From NCBI GenBank assembly GCA_018883625.1, contig JAHLFV010000150.1, positions 1-17,559 of the forward strand: a stretch of DNA of 17,559 bases, read 5' to 3'. Origin of the DNA: Candidatus Treponema excrementipullorum. GTDB taxonomy: Bacteria; Spirochaetota; Spirochaetia; Treponematales; Treponemataceae. Below the pieces are notes generated by a model that saw only the letters and a list, made by a program, of their open reading frames with translations, did not search any database and was not told the origin of the DNA. The first letter of the stretch is position 1. Each line of letters starts with the position of its first letter. Made by a program: the position numbers and the translations under genes. Below are positions 1 to 7,912 of this stretch, piece by piece.

Positions 1-21
1 TAAAGTTTTTTGAGGATGCTA

Positions 22-1146
22 TTGGAAAAAAGTATTTTTGTATATTCCTGTGACATTGCCGTCAGGGAATTTTGCAAGCAATACTTGGGAAACAATAGAT
101 TGGAATTCTATAGCTCTTATGATTGTCTTTGTTCCAGAATACAACTGGTTTCGCCTGATATAATTTTACTTGATTATTCTTTGTTTGAGTTTATAGGGCC
201 CGATGCTTGGGAGAAAGTGTGCAGTTTGGCAGTTTCGGGAACTGTTTACGTTTTAAGTCAGGAAGATTGTTCGTCCTTCGTCAATTGGTTCAAAAAAATC
301 GGTGTAAAAGAAATAATAGAATTTCCCTGTAGGGAAGAATTTTTTCTTTCGGTTTTGTTTCCTGGTGAAAAAACTTGCTTGAGGGAGTCAGAATCTTCGG
401 AAATAATTTCCGATATTCCCGAATTGGATTTTTTGGTTGGTTCTTCTCTAAAGATGAAACATCTAAAATCTCTGTTGTTCCAAGTTGCCCAGACAGATGT
501 ACCTCTATTGTTTTTGGGAGAAAGCGGTACCGGTAAAAGCTTTTTTGCCCAAGCTGTTCATCGTGTATCCGGTCGGGGACAAAAGCCTTTCTATTCTGTC
601 AACATGGGAGCAATACCGGATTCTTTGGCAGAGACAGAATTATTCGGTACAGATTCCGGGGCATTTACTGATGCAGTCTGTCGTGAAGGATATTTTTCCG
701 CTGCAGGAGATGGTACTCTATTTTTGGATGAAATAGGTGAATTGTCGGCTTCTCTGCAACCGAAGTTATTGCATGTTTTGGAAAGTAAAGAGTATAGAAA
801 AGTTGGCTCTGCCAAAATAAGCCATTGTAACACCCGATTTTTGTTTGCTACCAATGCAGATTTACAAAAGGCTATGGAAGAAGGCCGGTTTCGATCTGAT
901 TTATACTACAGAATCGCCATCATTCCTATAGAGATTCCACCTTTAAGAGAAAGAGCTTCTGATATTCCAGAATTAAGTCACGTATTTTTGGAAGAGCACA
1001 AAAAAGCTTTATCAGACAAAGCCTTGGATAAACTGATGGATTACAGTTGGCCCGGAAATATCCGTGAACTAAAGAACTGTATAACTCGGGCTTGTGTTAT
1101 GACGAAGGATGATATTATCAGTGAAAATTATATTTCATTTTGCTGA
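22..1146 (+). CDS. Sigma-54-type AAA+ activator with pseudo-receiver domain and no DNA-binding domain
   Basis: The product is a bacterial enhancer-binding-protein-like ATPase. Numbered from TTG 10, residues about 7-115 form a CheY-like receiver and residues about 140-378 a sigma-54 interaction AAA+ domain. The AAA+ part shows Walker A (GESGTGKS), the sigma-54 contact loop as GAFTDA instead of GAFTGA, Walker B (GTLFLDEIGE), the arginine-finger region (FRSDLYYR, PPLRER) and sensor II (WPGNIRELKN). The receiver keeps the phospho-acceptor Asp (LLD55) but lacks the N-terminal acidic pair (VYSCD in place of VDDD) and the conserved Lys before Pro (EFPC in place of KP). The protein ends just after sensor II, so the usual Fis-type HTH is absent. 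An in-frame TAA at 1-3 shows the gene is complete. I chose TTG 22 because GAGG at 12-15 is 6 nt upstream; ATG 16 abuts that motif, and TTG 10 is also open. The family call is firm; the targets are unknown. Confidence 0.85.
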   Translation: MEKSIFVYSCDIAVREFCKQYLGNNRLEFYSSYDCLCSRIQLVSPDIILLDYSLFEFIGPDAWEKVCSLAVSGTVYVLSQEDCSSFVNWFKKIGVKEIIEFPCREEFFLSVLFPGEKTCLRESESSEIISDIPELDFLVGSSLKMKHLKSLLFQVAQTDVPLLFLGESGTGKSFFAQAVHRVSGRGQKPFYSVNMGAIPDSLAETELFGTDSGAFTDAVCREGYFSAAGDGTLFLDEIGELSASLQPKLLHVLESKEYRKVGSAKISHCNTRFLFATNADLQKAMEEGRFRSDLYYRIAIIPIEIPPLRERASDIPELSHVFLEEHKKALSDKALDKLMDYSWPGNIRELKNCITRACVMTKDDIISENYISFC

Positions 1147-1853
1147 TTATGTTTCCATGCTAACCCGGCGGCTTTGTGGAAAATTTTCTCCAGATATTGG
1201 CAGTCTCCCTCAGATAAGGCGGAGCGGGATAAAAGTCCCCGCCAAAACATTTCCATGTCGTGGCGACCGGTAACACTGAAAAAACCGATTTTTTGTAAAT
1301 CGTCTGCTATAACGGATACTGTTTTGTCTAAGCGCTCCAGGGTTACAGGTGTGTATCCCGGAGAGCGTTTTTCTGCCTGCCGGAACAGTGTATAACAAAT
1401 AACTTGTACCGCATGAGACAGATTGAGAGAGGCAAAGTCTTTGTGGGAAGGAATCGTTACTCCTAACGTACACTCTTCCAGTTCTGAATCGGTCAGACCT
1501 GTCCGCTCATTACCGAACACTACGGCAGCCTTGCCGATACGGCTTACTTCTTCTGCCAGTTCTTCCGGTAACAGCAGCTTGCTTTTCCGTTTTTTTCCGG
1601 CACGACGGGTAGTCCCGGCAACAAAAGAACAGTCTGCAGTGGCTGCCGTAATGGAATCAAAAAAAGTTGCCTGTTCCCAAATATATGTGGCATGAATTGC
1701 CAGTATTCTTATTTTTTCTTCGTTGTAATCTTCCCTGCGCCCCACGATTCGCAGCTGTGTAATTCCTGCATTTGCCATGGCTCTGCAAGTGGCACCGATA
1801 TTGCGACTTTCTTCCGGTCGGCATAAAACTATTACTGTTTGCGATAAATCCAT
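1128..1853 (-). CDS. trmJ: tRNA (cytidine/uridine-32-2'-O-)methyltransferase TrmJ-like, SPOUT family
   Basis: This is a SpoU/TrmH-class SPOUT methyltransferase of 241 aa, close to the length of E. coli TrmJ. All three SPOUT motifs are visible: motif 1 around residues 12-29 (RPEESRNIGATCRAM, with the conserved NIGA and Arg24), motif 2 at about 111-120 (VVFGNERTGL), and motif 3 at about 131-150 (IPS then SLNLSHAVQVICY), which builds the trefoil knot that binds S-adenosylmethionine. TrmJ methylates the 2'-O of nucleotide 32 in the tRNA anticodon loop; that specificity is inferred from similarity. The gene converges with the sigma-54-type activator and the two overlap by 19 bp at their 3' ends (stop TAA at 1130-1128). 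No Shine-Dalgarno precedes the ATG; a TATAGT hexamer ends 6 nt upstream, suggesting a leaderless mRNA. It shares its upstream DNA with the divergent SDR gene. Confidence 0.9.
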   Translation of the reverse strand: MDLSQTVIVLCRPEESRNIGATCRAMANAGITQLRIVGRREDYNEEKIRILAIHATYIWEQATFFDSITAATADCSFVAGTTRRAGKKRKSKLLLPEELAEEVSRIGKAAVVFGNERTGLTDSELEECTLGVTIPSHKDFASLNLSHAVQVICYTLFRQAEKRSPGYTPVTLERLDKTVSVIADDLQKIGFFSVTGRHDMEMFWRGLLSRSALSEGDCQYLEKIFHKAAGLAWKHNQQNEI

Positions 1854-1867
1854 GATTGTACTATACT
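1839..1867 (+). promoter_or_regulatory. Probable promoter of the SDR gene
   Basis: TTGCGA (1839-1844), 17-nt spacer, TATACT (1862-1867). The predicted start near 1874 would give a leader of about 36 nt that contains AAAGGA (1892-1897). The -35 lies inside the 5' coding end of trmJ, and the -10 overlaps the trmJ -10 on the other strand. Confidence 0.5.
1860..1865 (-). promoter_or_regulatory. trmJ -10 box, predicted leaderless start
   Basis: On the minus strand TATAGT (1865-1860) is followed by six bases (ACAATC) and then ATG at 1853-1851, which puts the expected transcription start on the start codon. No good -35 is seen at 16-18 nt spacing. The box overlaps the plus-strand TATACT at 1862-1867. 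Confidence 0.55.
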
Positions 1868-1909
1868 TTATTTATATCCTTTACGCCATACAAAGGACAA
1901 AATGTATCA

Positions 1910-2671
1910 ATGGAAAATTTTCACAATAAAAAAGCTGTAATAATCGGCGGTTCCGGCGGTATCGGAGCCTGTATTTCTCAAAAATTAGCTGAAGAAGGGG
2001 CGTCTGTAGTGGTTCATGGAGGTGAAAACTGCAAAAGATTGCAGGACTTGGTAGAAAAGTTACAGTCAGAACATGGTACGAACCAAGATTTTTCCTGTAC
2101 GGGTATTTCTCAAAAAATCACGGCGGATAATTTCTCTCTTATCGGAAAATCGGATCTGATGCGCCACGTCTGTGAAGCTGATATTCTTTGCGTAACTTTT
2201 GGACCTTTTGTCCAAAAAAAACTGGAAGATACTACTTTACAGGATTGGTTGGATGTCTGTCTTTTAGACTATGCTTTGCCGGGATACTGTGTTTCTCGGG
2301 CTTTGCCCCATATGATGGAAAAAAAATGGGGACGGATCATTTTGTTCGGAGGAACTTTGACCAATAATGTAAAGGGATTTTTAACTAATGCAGCTTATGG
2401 GGGAGCAAAAACGGCAGTATGCAGTCTTGTAAAATCCACTGCTATAGGTTACGGAAGATATGGTATAACATGTAACGGAATTTTGCCCGGTTTTACCGAT
2501 ACAGAATATCAGTCCCGGGAGTTGAAAGAAAATTTAAGAAAAAAAATGCCTATGGGAGAACTGGTACAACTAAAGTCCATCGGTAACACTGTCATGATGC
2601 TTTTGAAGACGTCTGATATTAACGGAGCCTTGATAAATGTAGACGGTGGGTGGGATCCTGTGATCTCTTGA
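1910..2671 (+). CDS. Divergent short-chain dehydrogenase/reductase (SDR) family protein
   Basis: A 253-aa Rossmann-fold SDR oxidoreductase, presumably NAD(P)-dependent and cytoplasmic. The cofactor motif is GGSGGIG (residues 13-19), the catalytic YxxxK is Y163-GGA-K167, and the segment NGILPGFTDTEY (179-190) and the C-terminal LINVDGGW are typical of the FabG-like branch. Other core residues deviate. The NNAG motif is replaced by VTFGP near residue 97. The tetrad Asn aligns with Asp (LLDY), and the catalytic Ser position is FGGT, so Gly or Thr. It may therefore be a specialised or altered-activity SDR, and I would not name it FabG. The frame is open from TTG 1856, but I chose ATG 1910 because the SDR fold begins right after it and AAAGGA at 1892-1897 (12 nt away) is the best ribosome site. 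The gene has its own promoter and stands apart from fusA. Confidence 0.85.
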   Translation: MENFHNKKAVIIGGSGGIGACISQKLAEEGASVVVHGGENCKRLQDLVEKLQSEHGTNQDFSCTGISQKITADNFSLIGKSDLMRHVCEADILCVTFGPFVQKKLEDTTLQDWLDVCLLDYALPGYCVSRALPHMMEKKWGRIILFGGTLTNNVKGFLTNAAYGGAKTAVCSLVKSTAIGYGRYGITCNGILPGFTDTEYQSRELKENLRKKMPMGELVQLKSIGNTVMMLLKTSDINGALINVDGGWDPVIS

Positions 2672-2726
2672 TTTTTAGAATCTAAAGTTTAGCTGACTTG
2701 AAAAATCTGTCATATTTTACCCCCTC

Positions 2727-2755
2727 TTGATATGATTGTTCGTTTATTGTAAACT
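2727..2755 (+). promoter_or_regulatory. Candidate fusA promoter
   Basis: TTGATA (2727-2732), 17-nt spacer, TAAACT (2750-2755), in the 141-bp gap between the SDR gene and EF-G. The predicted leader is about 50 nt and ends in the Shine-Dalgarno GAGAGG (2797-2802), 10 nt before ATG 2813. The match is moderate (5/6 for the -35, 4/6 for the -10). Confidence 0.4.
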
Positions 2756-2812
2756 CAGATGAATTCAGTTTATTTCTGTTACTGTAAACTATTTTTGAGA
2801 GGTAGACACAAA

Positions 2813-4900
2813 ATGAGTTTTGATATTTCCAAAATGAGGAATATCGGTATCAGTGCCCACATCGACTCAGGTAAGACAACATTATCTGAACGAATCCTTT
2901 TTTATTGCGATAAAATTCATGCGATTCACGAAGTTCGAGGAAAAGACGGTGTCGGTGCTGTTATGGATAACATGGAACTGGAGCGGGAAAGAGGTATTAC
3001 AATCCAGTCAGCATCAACACAGGTTCAGTGGAAAGATTACACAATTAATGTTATTGACACCCCAGGTCACGTAGACTTTACAGTAGAAGTAGAACGTTCT
3101 CTGCGAGTTTTGGACGGAGCTATTTTGGTATTGTGTTCCGTAGGTGGAGTTCAGTCCCAGTCAATTACAGTTGACCGTCAGTTAAAAAGATATCACGTAC
3201 CCCGTATCGCATTTGTTAACAAGTGTGACCGAACAGGTGCAAATCCCTTTAAGGTACGGATGCAGTTGAGAGAAAAATTAGGTCTTAACGCATACATGAT
3301 GCAGATCCCTATCGGGTTGGAAGACAAGCTGGAAGGTGTTGTAGACCTTATTACCATGAAGGCTCTATATTTTGAAGGTAATAGCGGTACTGATATTCGT
3401 GTGGCTGAGATTCCTTCTCACTTAGTAGCTGATGCAGAAAAATACAGAGAAGAGTTGCTGGATGCAGCTTCTATGTTCAGTGATGAATTGATGGAAGCTA
3501 TGTTGGAAGGCGATCCTTCAGAAGAGTTGATCAAAGAAGCTATCCGCAAGGGAACTCTGGCAGAGCAGTTTGTTCCTGTATTCTGTGGTTCAGCATACAA
3601 AAACAAGGGTATTCAGCCTTTGTTGGACGGTGTTGTAAGCTACTTGCCTAATCCCTCCGAAGTTAAGAACTTTGCTTTGGATCTTGATAAAAACGAAGAA
3701 CAGGTTGAGCTTTCTTGTAACCCCGATGATCCTTGTGTTGCTTTGGGATTCAAATTGGAAGACGGACAGTATGGTCAGTTGACTTATGTGCGTGTTTATC
3801 AGGGTACTTTGAAGAAGGGTGAAGAACTGTACAACACCCGTTCACGGAAGAAGTTCAAGGTAGGACGTCTTGTTCGAATGAACTCTGCAAGTATGGAAGA
3901 TATCAATGAAGGTGTTCCCGGTGACATCGTAGCATTGTTCGGTATTGACTGTGCTTCCGGTGATACATTCTGTAGTGGTGGCTTGAATTACGCTATGTCC
4001 AGTATGTATGTTCCTGAACCTGTTATTTCTCTTGCTATTACTCCAAAAGATAAGAAATCTGCCGATCAGATGGCAAAGGCTCTTAACAGATTCACAAAAG
4101 AGGATCCTACTTTCCAGTCCTATGTAGATCCTGAATCAAATCAGACTATCATCAAGGGTATGGGTGAGCTCCACTTGGATGTTTATATTGAGCGTATGCG
4201 CCGTGAATATAAGTGTGAAGTAGAAACGGGTATGCCTCAGGTTGCATATCGTGAGTCTATCACTCAGAGAGCTGACTTTAACTATACACATAAAAAGCAG
4301 ACAGGCGGTTCCGGTCAGTACGGACGTGTTGCCGGATTTATGGAGCCGTTGGAAGACAAGGATTACGAGTTTGTAGACAATATTAAGGGTGGTGTTATTC
4401 CCAATGAATACATTCCCTCTTGTGATAAAGGTTTCCGGGCATCTATGGCTAAGGGTGCTCTTATTGGGTTCCCCATTGTGGGTGTAAAGTGTACCATAAA
4501 TGATGGTCAGTATCACCCGGTTGACTCTTCCGATATTGCTTTCCAGGTTGCAGCTCAGGGAGCCTTCCGCGAAGCTTATGCCAAGGCAAAGCCTGTTATT
4601 TTGGAGCCTATCATGAAGGTTTCCATCGAAGGTCCTACAGAATTCCAAGGTAATATTTTTGCTGTTATCAATCAGCGACGGGGTATCATCGTTTCTTCTA
4701 CAGAAGACGGAACATTCTCCCGAGTTGAAGCAGAGGTTCCGCTGAGTGAAATGTTTGGTTTCTCAACAGTTCTCCGTTCATTGACTCAGGGTAAAGCTGA
4801 GTTCTCCATGGAATTCCTGAAGTACGGAAAGGTACCTACAAGTATCTCCGAAACTTTGATTAAAGAGTACGAAGAAAAACGTAAGAAGGATCAGAAATAA
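2813..4900 (+). CDS. fusA: Elongation factor G, translocase subtype (spdEFG1/mtEFG1-like)
   Basis: A 695-aa translational GTPase that drives ribosomal translocation in the cytoplasm. G motifs are intact: G1 AHIDSGKT (15-22), G2 RGITI (60-64), G3 DTPGH (82-86), G4 NKCD (136-139), and G5 around CGSA near residue 263. Domains II to V follow at full length. Signature stretches such as [29 protein letters not shown] match the mitochondrial EFG1 / spirochaete-planctomycete-delta (spdEFG1) subfamily rather than canonical bacterial EF-G. In that subfamily, EF-G1 does translocation while a separate EF-G2 does ribosome recycling (established for mitochondria and Borrelia); the EF-G2 partner is not in this window. 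ATG 2813 was chosen over the in-frame upstream ATG 2759 because of GAGAGG at 2797-2802 and because the family N-terminus ([12 protein letters not shown]) starts here. It is followed after 14 nt by a P-loop gene. Confidence 0.96.
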   Translation: MSFDISKMRNIGISAHIDSGKTTLSERILFYCDKIHAIHEVRGKDGVGAVMDNMELERERGITIQSASTQVQWKDYTINVIDTPGHVDFTVEVERSLRVLDGAILVLCSVGGVQSQSITVDRQLKRYHVPRIAFVNKCDRTGANPFKVRMQLREKLGLNAYMMQIPIGLEDKLEGVVDLITMKALYFEGNSGTDIRVAEIPSHLVADAEKYREELLDAASMFSDELMEAMLEGDPSEELIKEAIRKGTLAEQFVPVFCGSAYKNKGIQPLLDGVVSYLPNPSEVKNFALDLDKNEEQVELSCNPDDPCVALGFKLEDGQYGQLTYVRVYQGTLKKGEELYNTRSRKKFKVGRLVRMNSASMEDINEGVPGDIVALFGIDCASGDTFCSGGLNYAMSSMYVPEPVISLAITPKDKKSADQMAKALNRFTKEDPTFQSYVDPESNQTIIKGMGELHLDVYIERMRREYKCEVETGMPQVAYRESITQRADFNYTHKKQTGGSGQYGRVAGFMEPLEDKDYEFVDNIKGGVIPNEYIPSCDKGFRASMAKGALIGFPIVGVKCTINDGQYHPVDSSDIAFQVAAQGAFREAYAKAKPVILEPIMKVSIEGPTEFQGNIFAVINQRRGIIVSSTEDGTFSRVEAEVPLSEMFGFSTVLRSLTQGKAEFSMEFLKYGKVPTSISETLIKEYEEKRKKDQK

Positions 4901-4914
4901 ATAAGGGGGAAACC

Positions 4915-5595
4915 ATGATTAAGGATGAGCTTTTTGAACGCAGCCCTGTTCGCTGTTTTGAAAAGGCGACCGGAGGCTTAAAGGCCGGAGAGTTGGGACT
5001 GTTGTCTTCAAAGAAAGGTGTGGGTAAGACTTCTGTACTTGTACAGTTTGGTGTTGATACTTTGTTACAGGACAAACAAGTCGTACACGTATCTTTTGAT
5101 CAGCAGTCTGCAAACGTTATCACTTGGTATCAGGATATCTTTACAGAAATTGCAAAGAAAAAGAACGTAAGCAATGTTTCTGAGTTGGTAAGTGAGCTTG
5201 TTCGCAAGAGAATTATTTTGAACTTTAATCAAGATATTATTTCTCTTCCTCACGTTGTCAATACATTAGAGTCTCTTGAGCAGGGTGGTATCAAAGTAGA
5301 TTGCCTTGTAATCGACGGTGTTAATTTGAATAAATTGACTGTACAGGATGTAACTGCAATCAGTGATTATGCAAAGAAAACAGGTGCGGTTGTTTGGTTC
5401 AGTACTTCCAGCGATTCAGGCGATATCAAAGATGTGGTTCCTCATGAGTTGGAATCTTTGTTTAATGCTATTATTCACTTAGAAGCAAAAAGCGATGTGA
5501 TTGAGTTAATGGTTTTGAAATTTGGTGCAGAAGGTCCCCATAATTCAGGATTGAAGTTGGACTCAAAAACATTGCTGATGGCAGAAAACAGATAA
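4915..5595 (+). CDS. KaiC/RecA-like P-loop ATPase, function unknown
   Basis: A 226-aa single-domain P-loop protein of the RecA/KaiC type. The beginning, FEKATGGLKAGELGLLSS, resembles the KaiC opening before the P-loop. Walker A is SKKGVGKTS (residues 32-40) and Walker B is VDCLVIDG (128-135). After beta-2, where KaiC-like enzymes carry paired catalytic glutamates (F-E-E), this protein has F-D-Q (FDQQSANV, 61-68), so hydrolysis may be weak or absent. There is no DNA-binding or second ATPase domain. It sits 14 nt after fusA behind a strong Shine-Dalgarno (AAGGGG, 4903-4908) and is followed by a strong terminator, so it is co-transcribed with EF-G. Co-expression suggests a link to translation or general growth, but that is inference. 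I do not recognise a characterised orthologue. Confidence 0.75.
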   Translation: MIKDELFERSPVRCFEKATGGLKAGELGLLSSKKGVGKTSVLVQFGVDTLLQDKQVVHVSFDQQSANVITWYQDIFTEIAKKKNVSNVSELVSELVRKRIILNFNQDIISLPHVVNTLESLEQGGIKVDCLVIDGVNLNKLTVQDVTAISDYAKKTGAVVWFSTSSDSGDIKDVVPHELESLFNAIIHLEAKSDVIELMVLKFGAEGPHNSGLKLDSKTLLMAENR

Positions 5596-5618
5596 ATGGC
5601 GACATAGTCGTTAGAGAT

Positions 5619-5653
5619 GGGTGTTGCCGTTTTTTCGGTGACACCTTTTTTTT
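5619..5653 (+). terminator. Rho-independent terminator of the fusA operon
   Basis: A 10-bp stem GGTGTTGCCG / CGGTGACACC with two G-U pairs, loop TTTTTT (5630-5635), then eight T residues (5646-5653). It lies 24 nt after the stop of the P-loop ATPase gene. Confidence 0.93.
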
Positions 5654-5712
5654 AAGAAATTTAGGATATTACCTTAAAAAACTGAACGGTTAGACGTTTT
5701 TTTTGTGTTGAA

Positions 5713-5741
5713 TTAAATAGTTTATTTCGATACTATATAAT
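5713..5741 (+). promoter_or_regulatory. Candidate promoter of the chemoreceptor gene
   Basis: The stretch 5654-5811 is very A+T-rich and holds no gene. A perfect TATAAT at 5736-5741 is preceded at 17 nt by the weak -35 TTAAAT (5713-5718). A second TATAAT at 5784-5789 has no visible -35. The leader from the first would be about 64 nt and ends in a strong purine-rich ribosome site (GGAGATGGAGG) just before ATG 5812. No sigma-28-type promoter with correct spacing was found. Confidence 0.45.
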
Positions 5742-5811
5742 AATAGTAGATGTTTATATTTAAAAAGATAATATTAAAAAATATATAATAGGTTATGAGA
5801 GGAGATGGAGG

Positions 5812-7818
5812 ATGAAAAGTCTCAAGCATACTTTGATAACTGTAGTGAGTATCTTAGTTGTAGTGATTACTGTTTCCAGTACTGGTTTAGCCTACTTTTT
5901 TTCCAATGATATGGCTGTTAAAATGGCACAACAGGAAATGGTTTTGGTTAATCAAAACCTTAGGGATCTCATTAAGCAGTATTTGACCAGTGAGTTTAAT
6001 GTTTTGAACGCTGTGGCCGTTCAAGATAAAATACAAGATGATACTGCTACGTTACAGGAAAAGGCAGCTTTTTTGACTGCCATTGCTGATTTGTCCGATG
6101 ACAGAATCGCATATACTGTATGTGATTTGAACGGTCAGGGGTACAATACTATGGGACAGCAACTGGATATGTCCGATAATCCTGCTTTTATTCAAGCCTC
6201 AAAAGGTGTGCCGAATATATCTGATCCTATTGACAGTGATTTTACAGAAGGTAGAAAAGTTATTTTCTATGGTATTCCTGTGCAAGATGTGGTAACAAAG
6301 GGCATTAAGTGTGTTATCCTTTTGGAGAAGGATGCAGATGCTCTTTCTTCTGTTGTATCTAGTATTGTTGTCGGAGATACTGGCGGTCCTTTTTTGATTA
6401 GCTTAACTACCGGTGATACCGTTGCTCACAAAGAATATGAGCGAATTCTATCCGGTGAAAATGTCATAACGGTTTCAAAAACGAATAAAGATTTTGATGG
6501 ACTGTCTGCCATAGCTATGAAGTTGATGGCAGGTGAAACCGGTTTTCAAACATATGATTACCAAGGTACGACTTATGTGTGTGCTTATCAGCCTTTGCCT
6601 GACGGTATCAATTGGGGAATTGTGACTCGGGCTCCACTATCGGAATTTACGAAAGAAGTTAAAACCATGGTTGTTTCCATGTTCATTGCGGCTGTTTTTT
6701 TTATTGCAGTAGGAATTTTGGCAGCTGTTGTCTTGGCTTTCAAAATTGTTGCTCCGGTAAAAACTGTTGAAAAAGCCATTACATTGATGTCAAAGGGTGA
6801 TCTTGTGATGAAAGAGATTCCCGGTGATGTTCGTGATAAGGTAAATCGACGAAAGGACGAGTTGGGAGCCATGGGACGGGCTATGTCTGAAACCCTTTTG
6901 CAGTTGACAAACATTATCGATTCCATTCGCTCCAGTGCAGTACAGATTGAAAGTGGAAGTTCTCAGATAAGTTCTACCAGTCAGTCCTTGTCTTCAGGTG
7001 CTGCAGAGCAGGCTGCTTCCACAGAAGAGATGTCTTCAACTATGGAAGAAATGGCTTCCAATATCCGGCAAACAGCTGATAATGCAGCCAAAACTGACAG
7101 TATTGCAGCAAAGACTTCTGCAGATAGTAAAACCGGTGCAACTGCTGTTATGGACGCTGTATCCGCTGTTAAAGAAATTGCGGATAAGATCCGTATTGTG
7201 CAGGATATTGCAGAGCAGACAAATCTTTTGTCTTTGAATGCAGCTATTGAAGCTGCCCGGGCAGGAGAAGCCGGTAAAGGTTTCTCTGTTGTTGCCAGTG
7301 AAGTTAGAAAGTTGGCCGAGAGAAGTCAGATTGCAGCTAGCGAAATCAGTGAGTTGTCTGCTAGAACCCTTAATGCTGCCGAAAATGCCGGTAATTTGAT
7401 TTCTGGTGTTACTCCCAGTATTGATGAGACAACAGAATTGGTTGAGGAAATTGCTGTGGCCTGTCGTGAACAAGATAATGGTGCTCAGCAAGTAAGTAAG
7501 GCTATCGTTCAGTTGGATACCGTTGTTCAGCAAAATGCAGCAGCTTCAGAAGAGATGGCTGCTATGGCAGAGGAGCTTTCTTCCAATGCTCAAAATCTTG
7601 TGGGTTTGATCAACTTCTTCAGTATAGATGAGAGCTTGGTTTCAGGTAATAACAAACCTGCCCAAAAGCCTGCTCAGCCAGCAACAACCGTTGCAAAGGC
7701 TCCGGTGAAAAAAGTTGTTGAGTCAAAACCGGTAGAAGTTAAAGTTCCTGCATCTACAGGTGCTGTTACCCATAAAGCAAGTTCTTCAATCAGTGATGAT
7801 GACTTTGAGGAATTCTAA
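5812..7818 (+). CDS. mcp: Methyl-accepting chemotaxis protein (dCache-type sensor, C-terminal xFxxF tether)
   Basis: A 668-aa inner-membrane chemoreceptor. TM1 is at about residues 7-29, followed by a periplasmic sensor of about 250 residues whose size and DLNGQGYNT / [12 protein letters not shown] motifs fit a dCache_1 domain. TM2 is at about 286-310, HAMP at about 311-365, and the cytoplasmic coiled-coil signalling domain at about 380-610. The hairpin tip carries the near-invariant [24 protein letters not shown] segment (about 467-490), which contacts CheA/CheW. EE/QE-type methylation heptads flank it ([15 protein letters not shown] and the mirror [15 protein letters not shown]). After the coiled coil comes a flexible Pro/Lys/Ala linker and a terminal DFEEF, which fits the xFxxF/xWxxF tether that recruits CheR/CheB. 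It is monocistronic: own promoter, strong Shine-Dalgarno and its own terminator. The ligand cannot be told from sequence alone. Confidence 0.95.
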   Translation: MKSLKHTLITVVSILVVVITVSSTGLAYFFSNDMAVKMAQQEMVLVNQNLRDLIKQYLTSEFNVLNAVAVQDKIQDDTATLQEKAAFLTAIADLSDDRIAYTVCDLNGQGYNTMGQQLDMSDNPAFIQASKGVPNISDPIDSDFTEGRKVIFYGIPVQDVVTKGIKCVILLEKDADALSSVVSSIVVGDTGGPFLISLTTGDTVAHKEYERILSGENVITVSKTNKDFDGLSAIAMKLMAGETGFQTYDYQGTTYVCAYQPLPDGINWGIVTRAPLSEFTKEVKTMVVSMFIAAVFFIAVGILAAVVLAFKIVAPVKTVEKAITLMSKGDLVMKEIPGDVRDKVNRRKDELGAMGRAMSETLLQLTNIIDSIRSSAVQIESGSSQISSTSQSLSSGAAEQAASTEEMSSTMEEMASNIRQTADNAAKTDSIAAKTSADSKTGATAVMDAVSAVKEIADKIRIVQDIAEQTNLLSLNAAIEAARAGEAGKGFSVVASEVRKLAERSQIAASEISELSARTLNAAENAGNLISGVTPSIDETTELVEEIAVACREQDNGAQQVSKAIVQLDTVVQQNAAASEEMAAMAEELSSNAQNLVGLINFFSIDESLVSGNNKPAQKPAQPATTVAKAPVKKVVESKPVEVKVPASTGAVTHKASSSISDDDFEEF

Positions 7819-7843
7819 AATATAGGTAGCAAAACTATAACTG

Positions 7844-7885
7844 AAACCTCCTTGGTTAGAAAAAAACCGAGGAGGTTTTTGTTTT
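7844..7885 (+). terminator. Rho-independent terminator after mcp
   Basis: A 14-bp stem AAACCTCCTTGGTT / AACCGAGGAGGTTT with one G-U pair, loop AGAAAAA (7858-7864), and tail TTTTTGTTTT (7876-7885). The T-tail overlaps the likely -35 box of clpS. Confidence 0.93.
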
Positions 7886-7906
7886 AAATAAAAAATGTGT
7901 TATATT
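7879..7906 (+). promoter_or_regulatory. clpS promoter, predicted leaderless start
   Basis: TTGTTT (7879-7884), 16-nt spacer, TATATT (7901-7906) with an upstream TGT that makes an extended -10 (TGTTATATT). Six bases then precede ATG 7913, so the transcript should begin at the start codon. There is no Shine-Dalgarno before either ATG 7913 or ATG 7895. Confidence 0.55.
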
Positions 7907-7912
7907 GTATGT

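Noticed and set aside
591..854. Minus-strand open frame in the sigma-54-type activator
   Set aside because: Antisense shadow of the AAA+ domain coding sequence.
1856..1909. Upstream TTG extension of the SDR gene
   Set aside because: It overlaps the -10 region and encodes no part of the Rossmann fold.
2674..2686. 13-bp palindrome TTTAGAATCTAAA after the SDR stop as a terminator
   Set aside because: Short, A+T-rich arms with one-base spacing and no T-tract.
4136..4648. Long minus-strand open frame (170 codons) inside fusA
   Set aside because: Fully antisense to a highly conserved EF-G region; no ribosome site, no recognisable domain.
5654..5811. Possible riboswitch or sigma-28 promoter upstream of the chemoreceptor
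   Set aside because: The leader is very A+T-rich with no conserved stem-rich core. A TCGATA that resembles a sigma-28 -10 lacks a TAAA box at proper spacing.
7036..7533. Minus-strand open frame (165 codons) inside the chemoreceptor
   Set aside because: Antisense to the conserved signalling domain; composition is that of a shadow frame.
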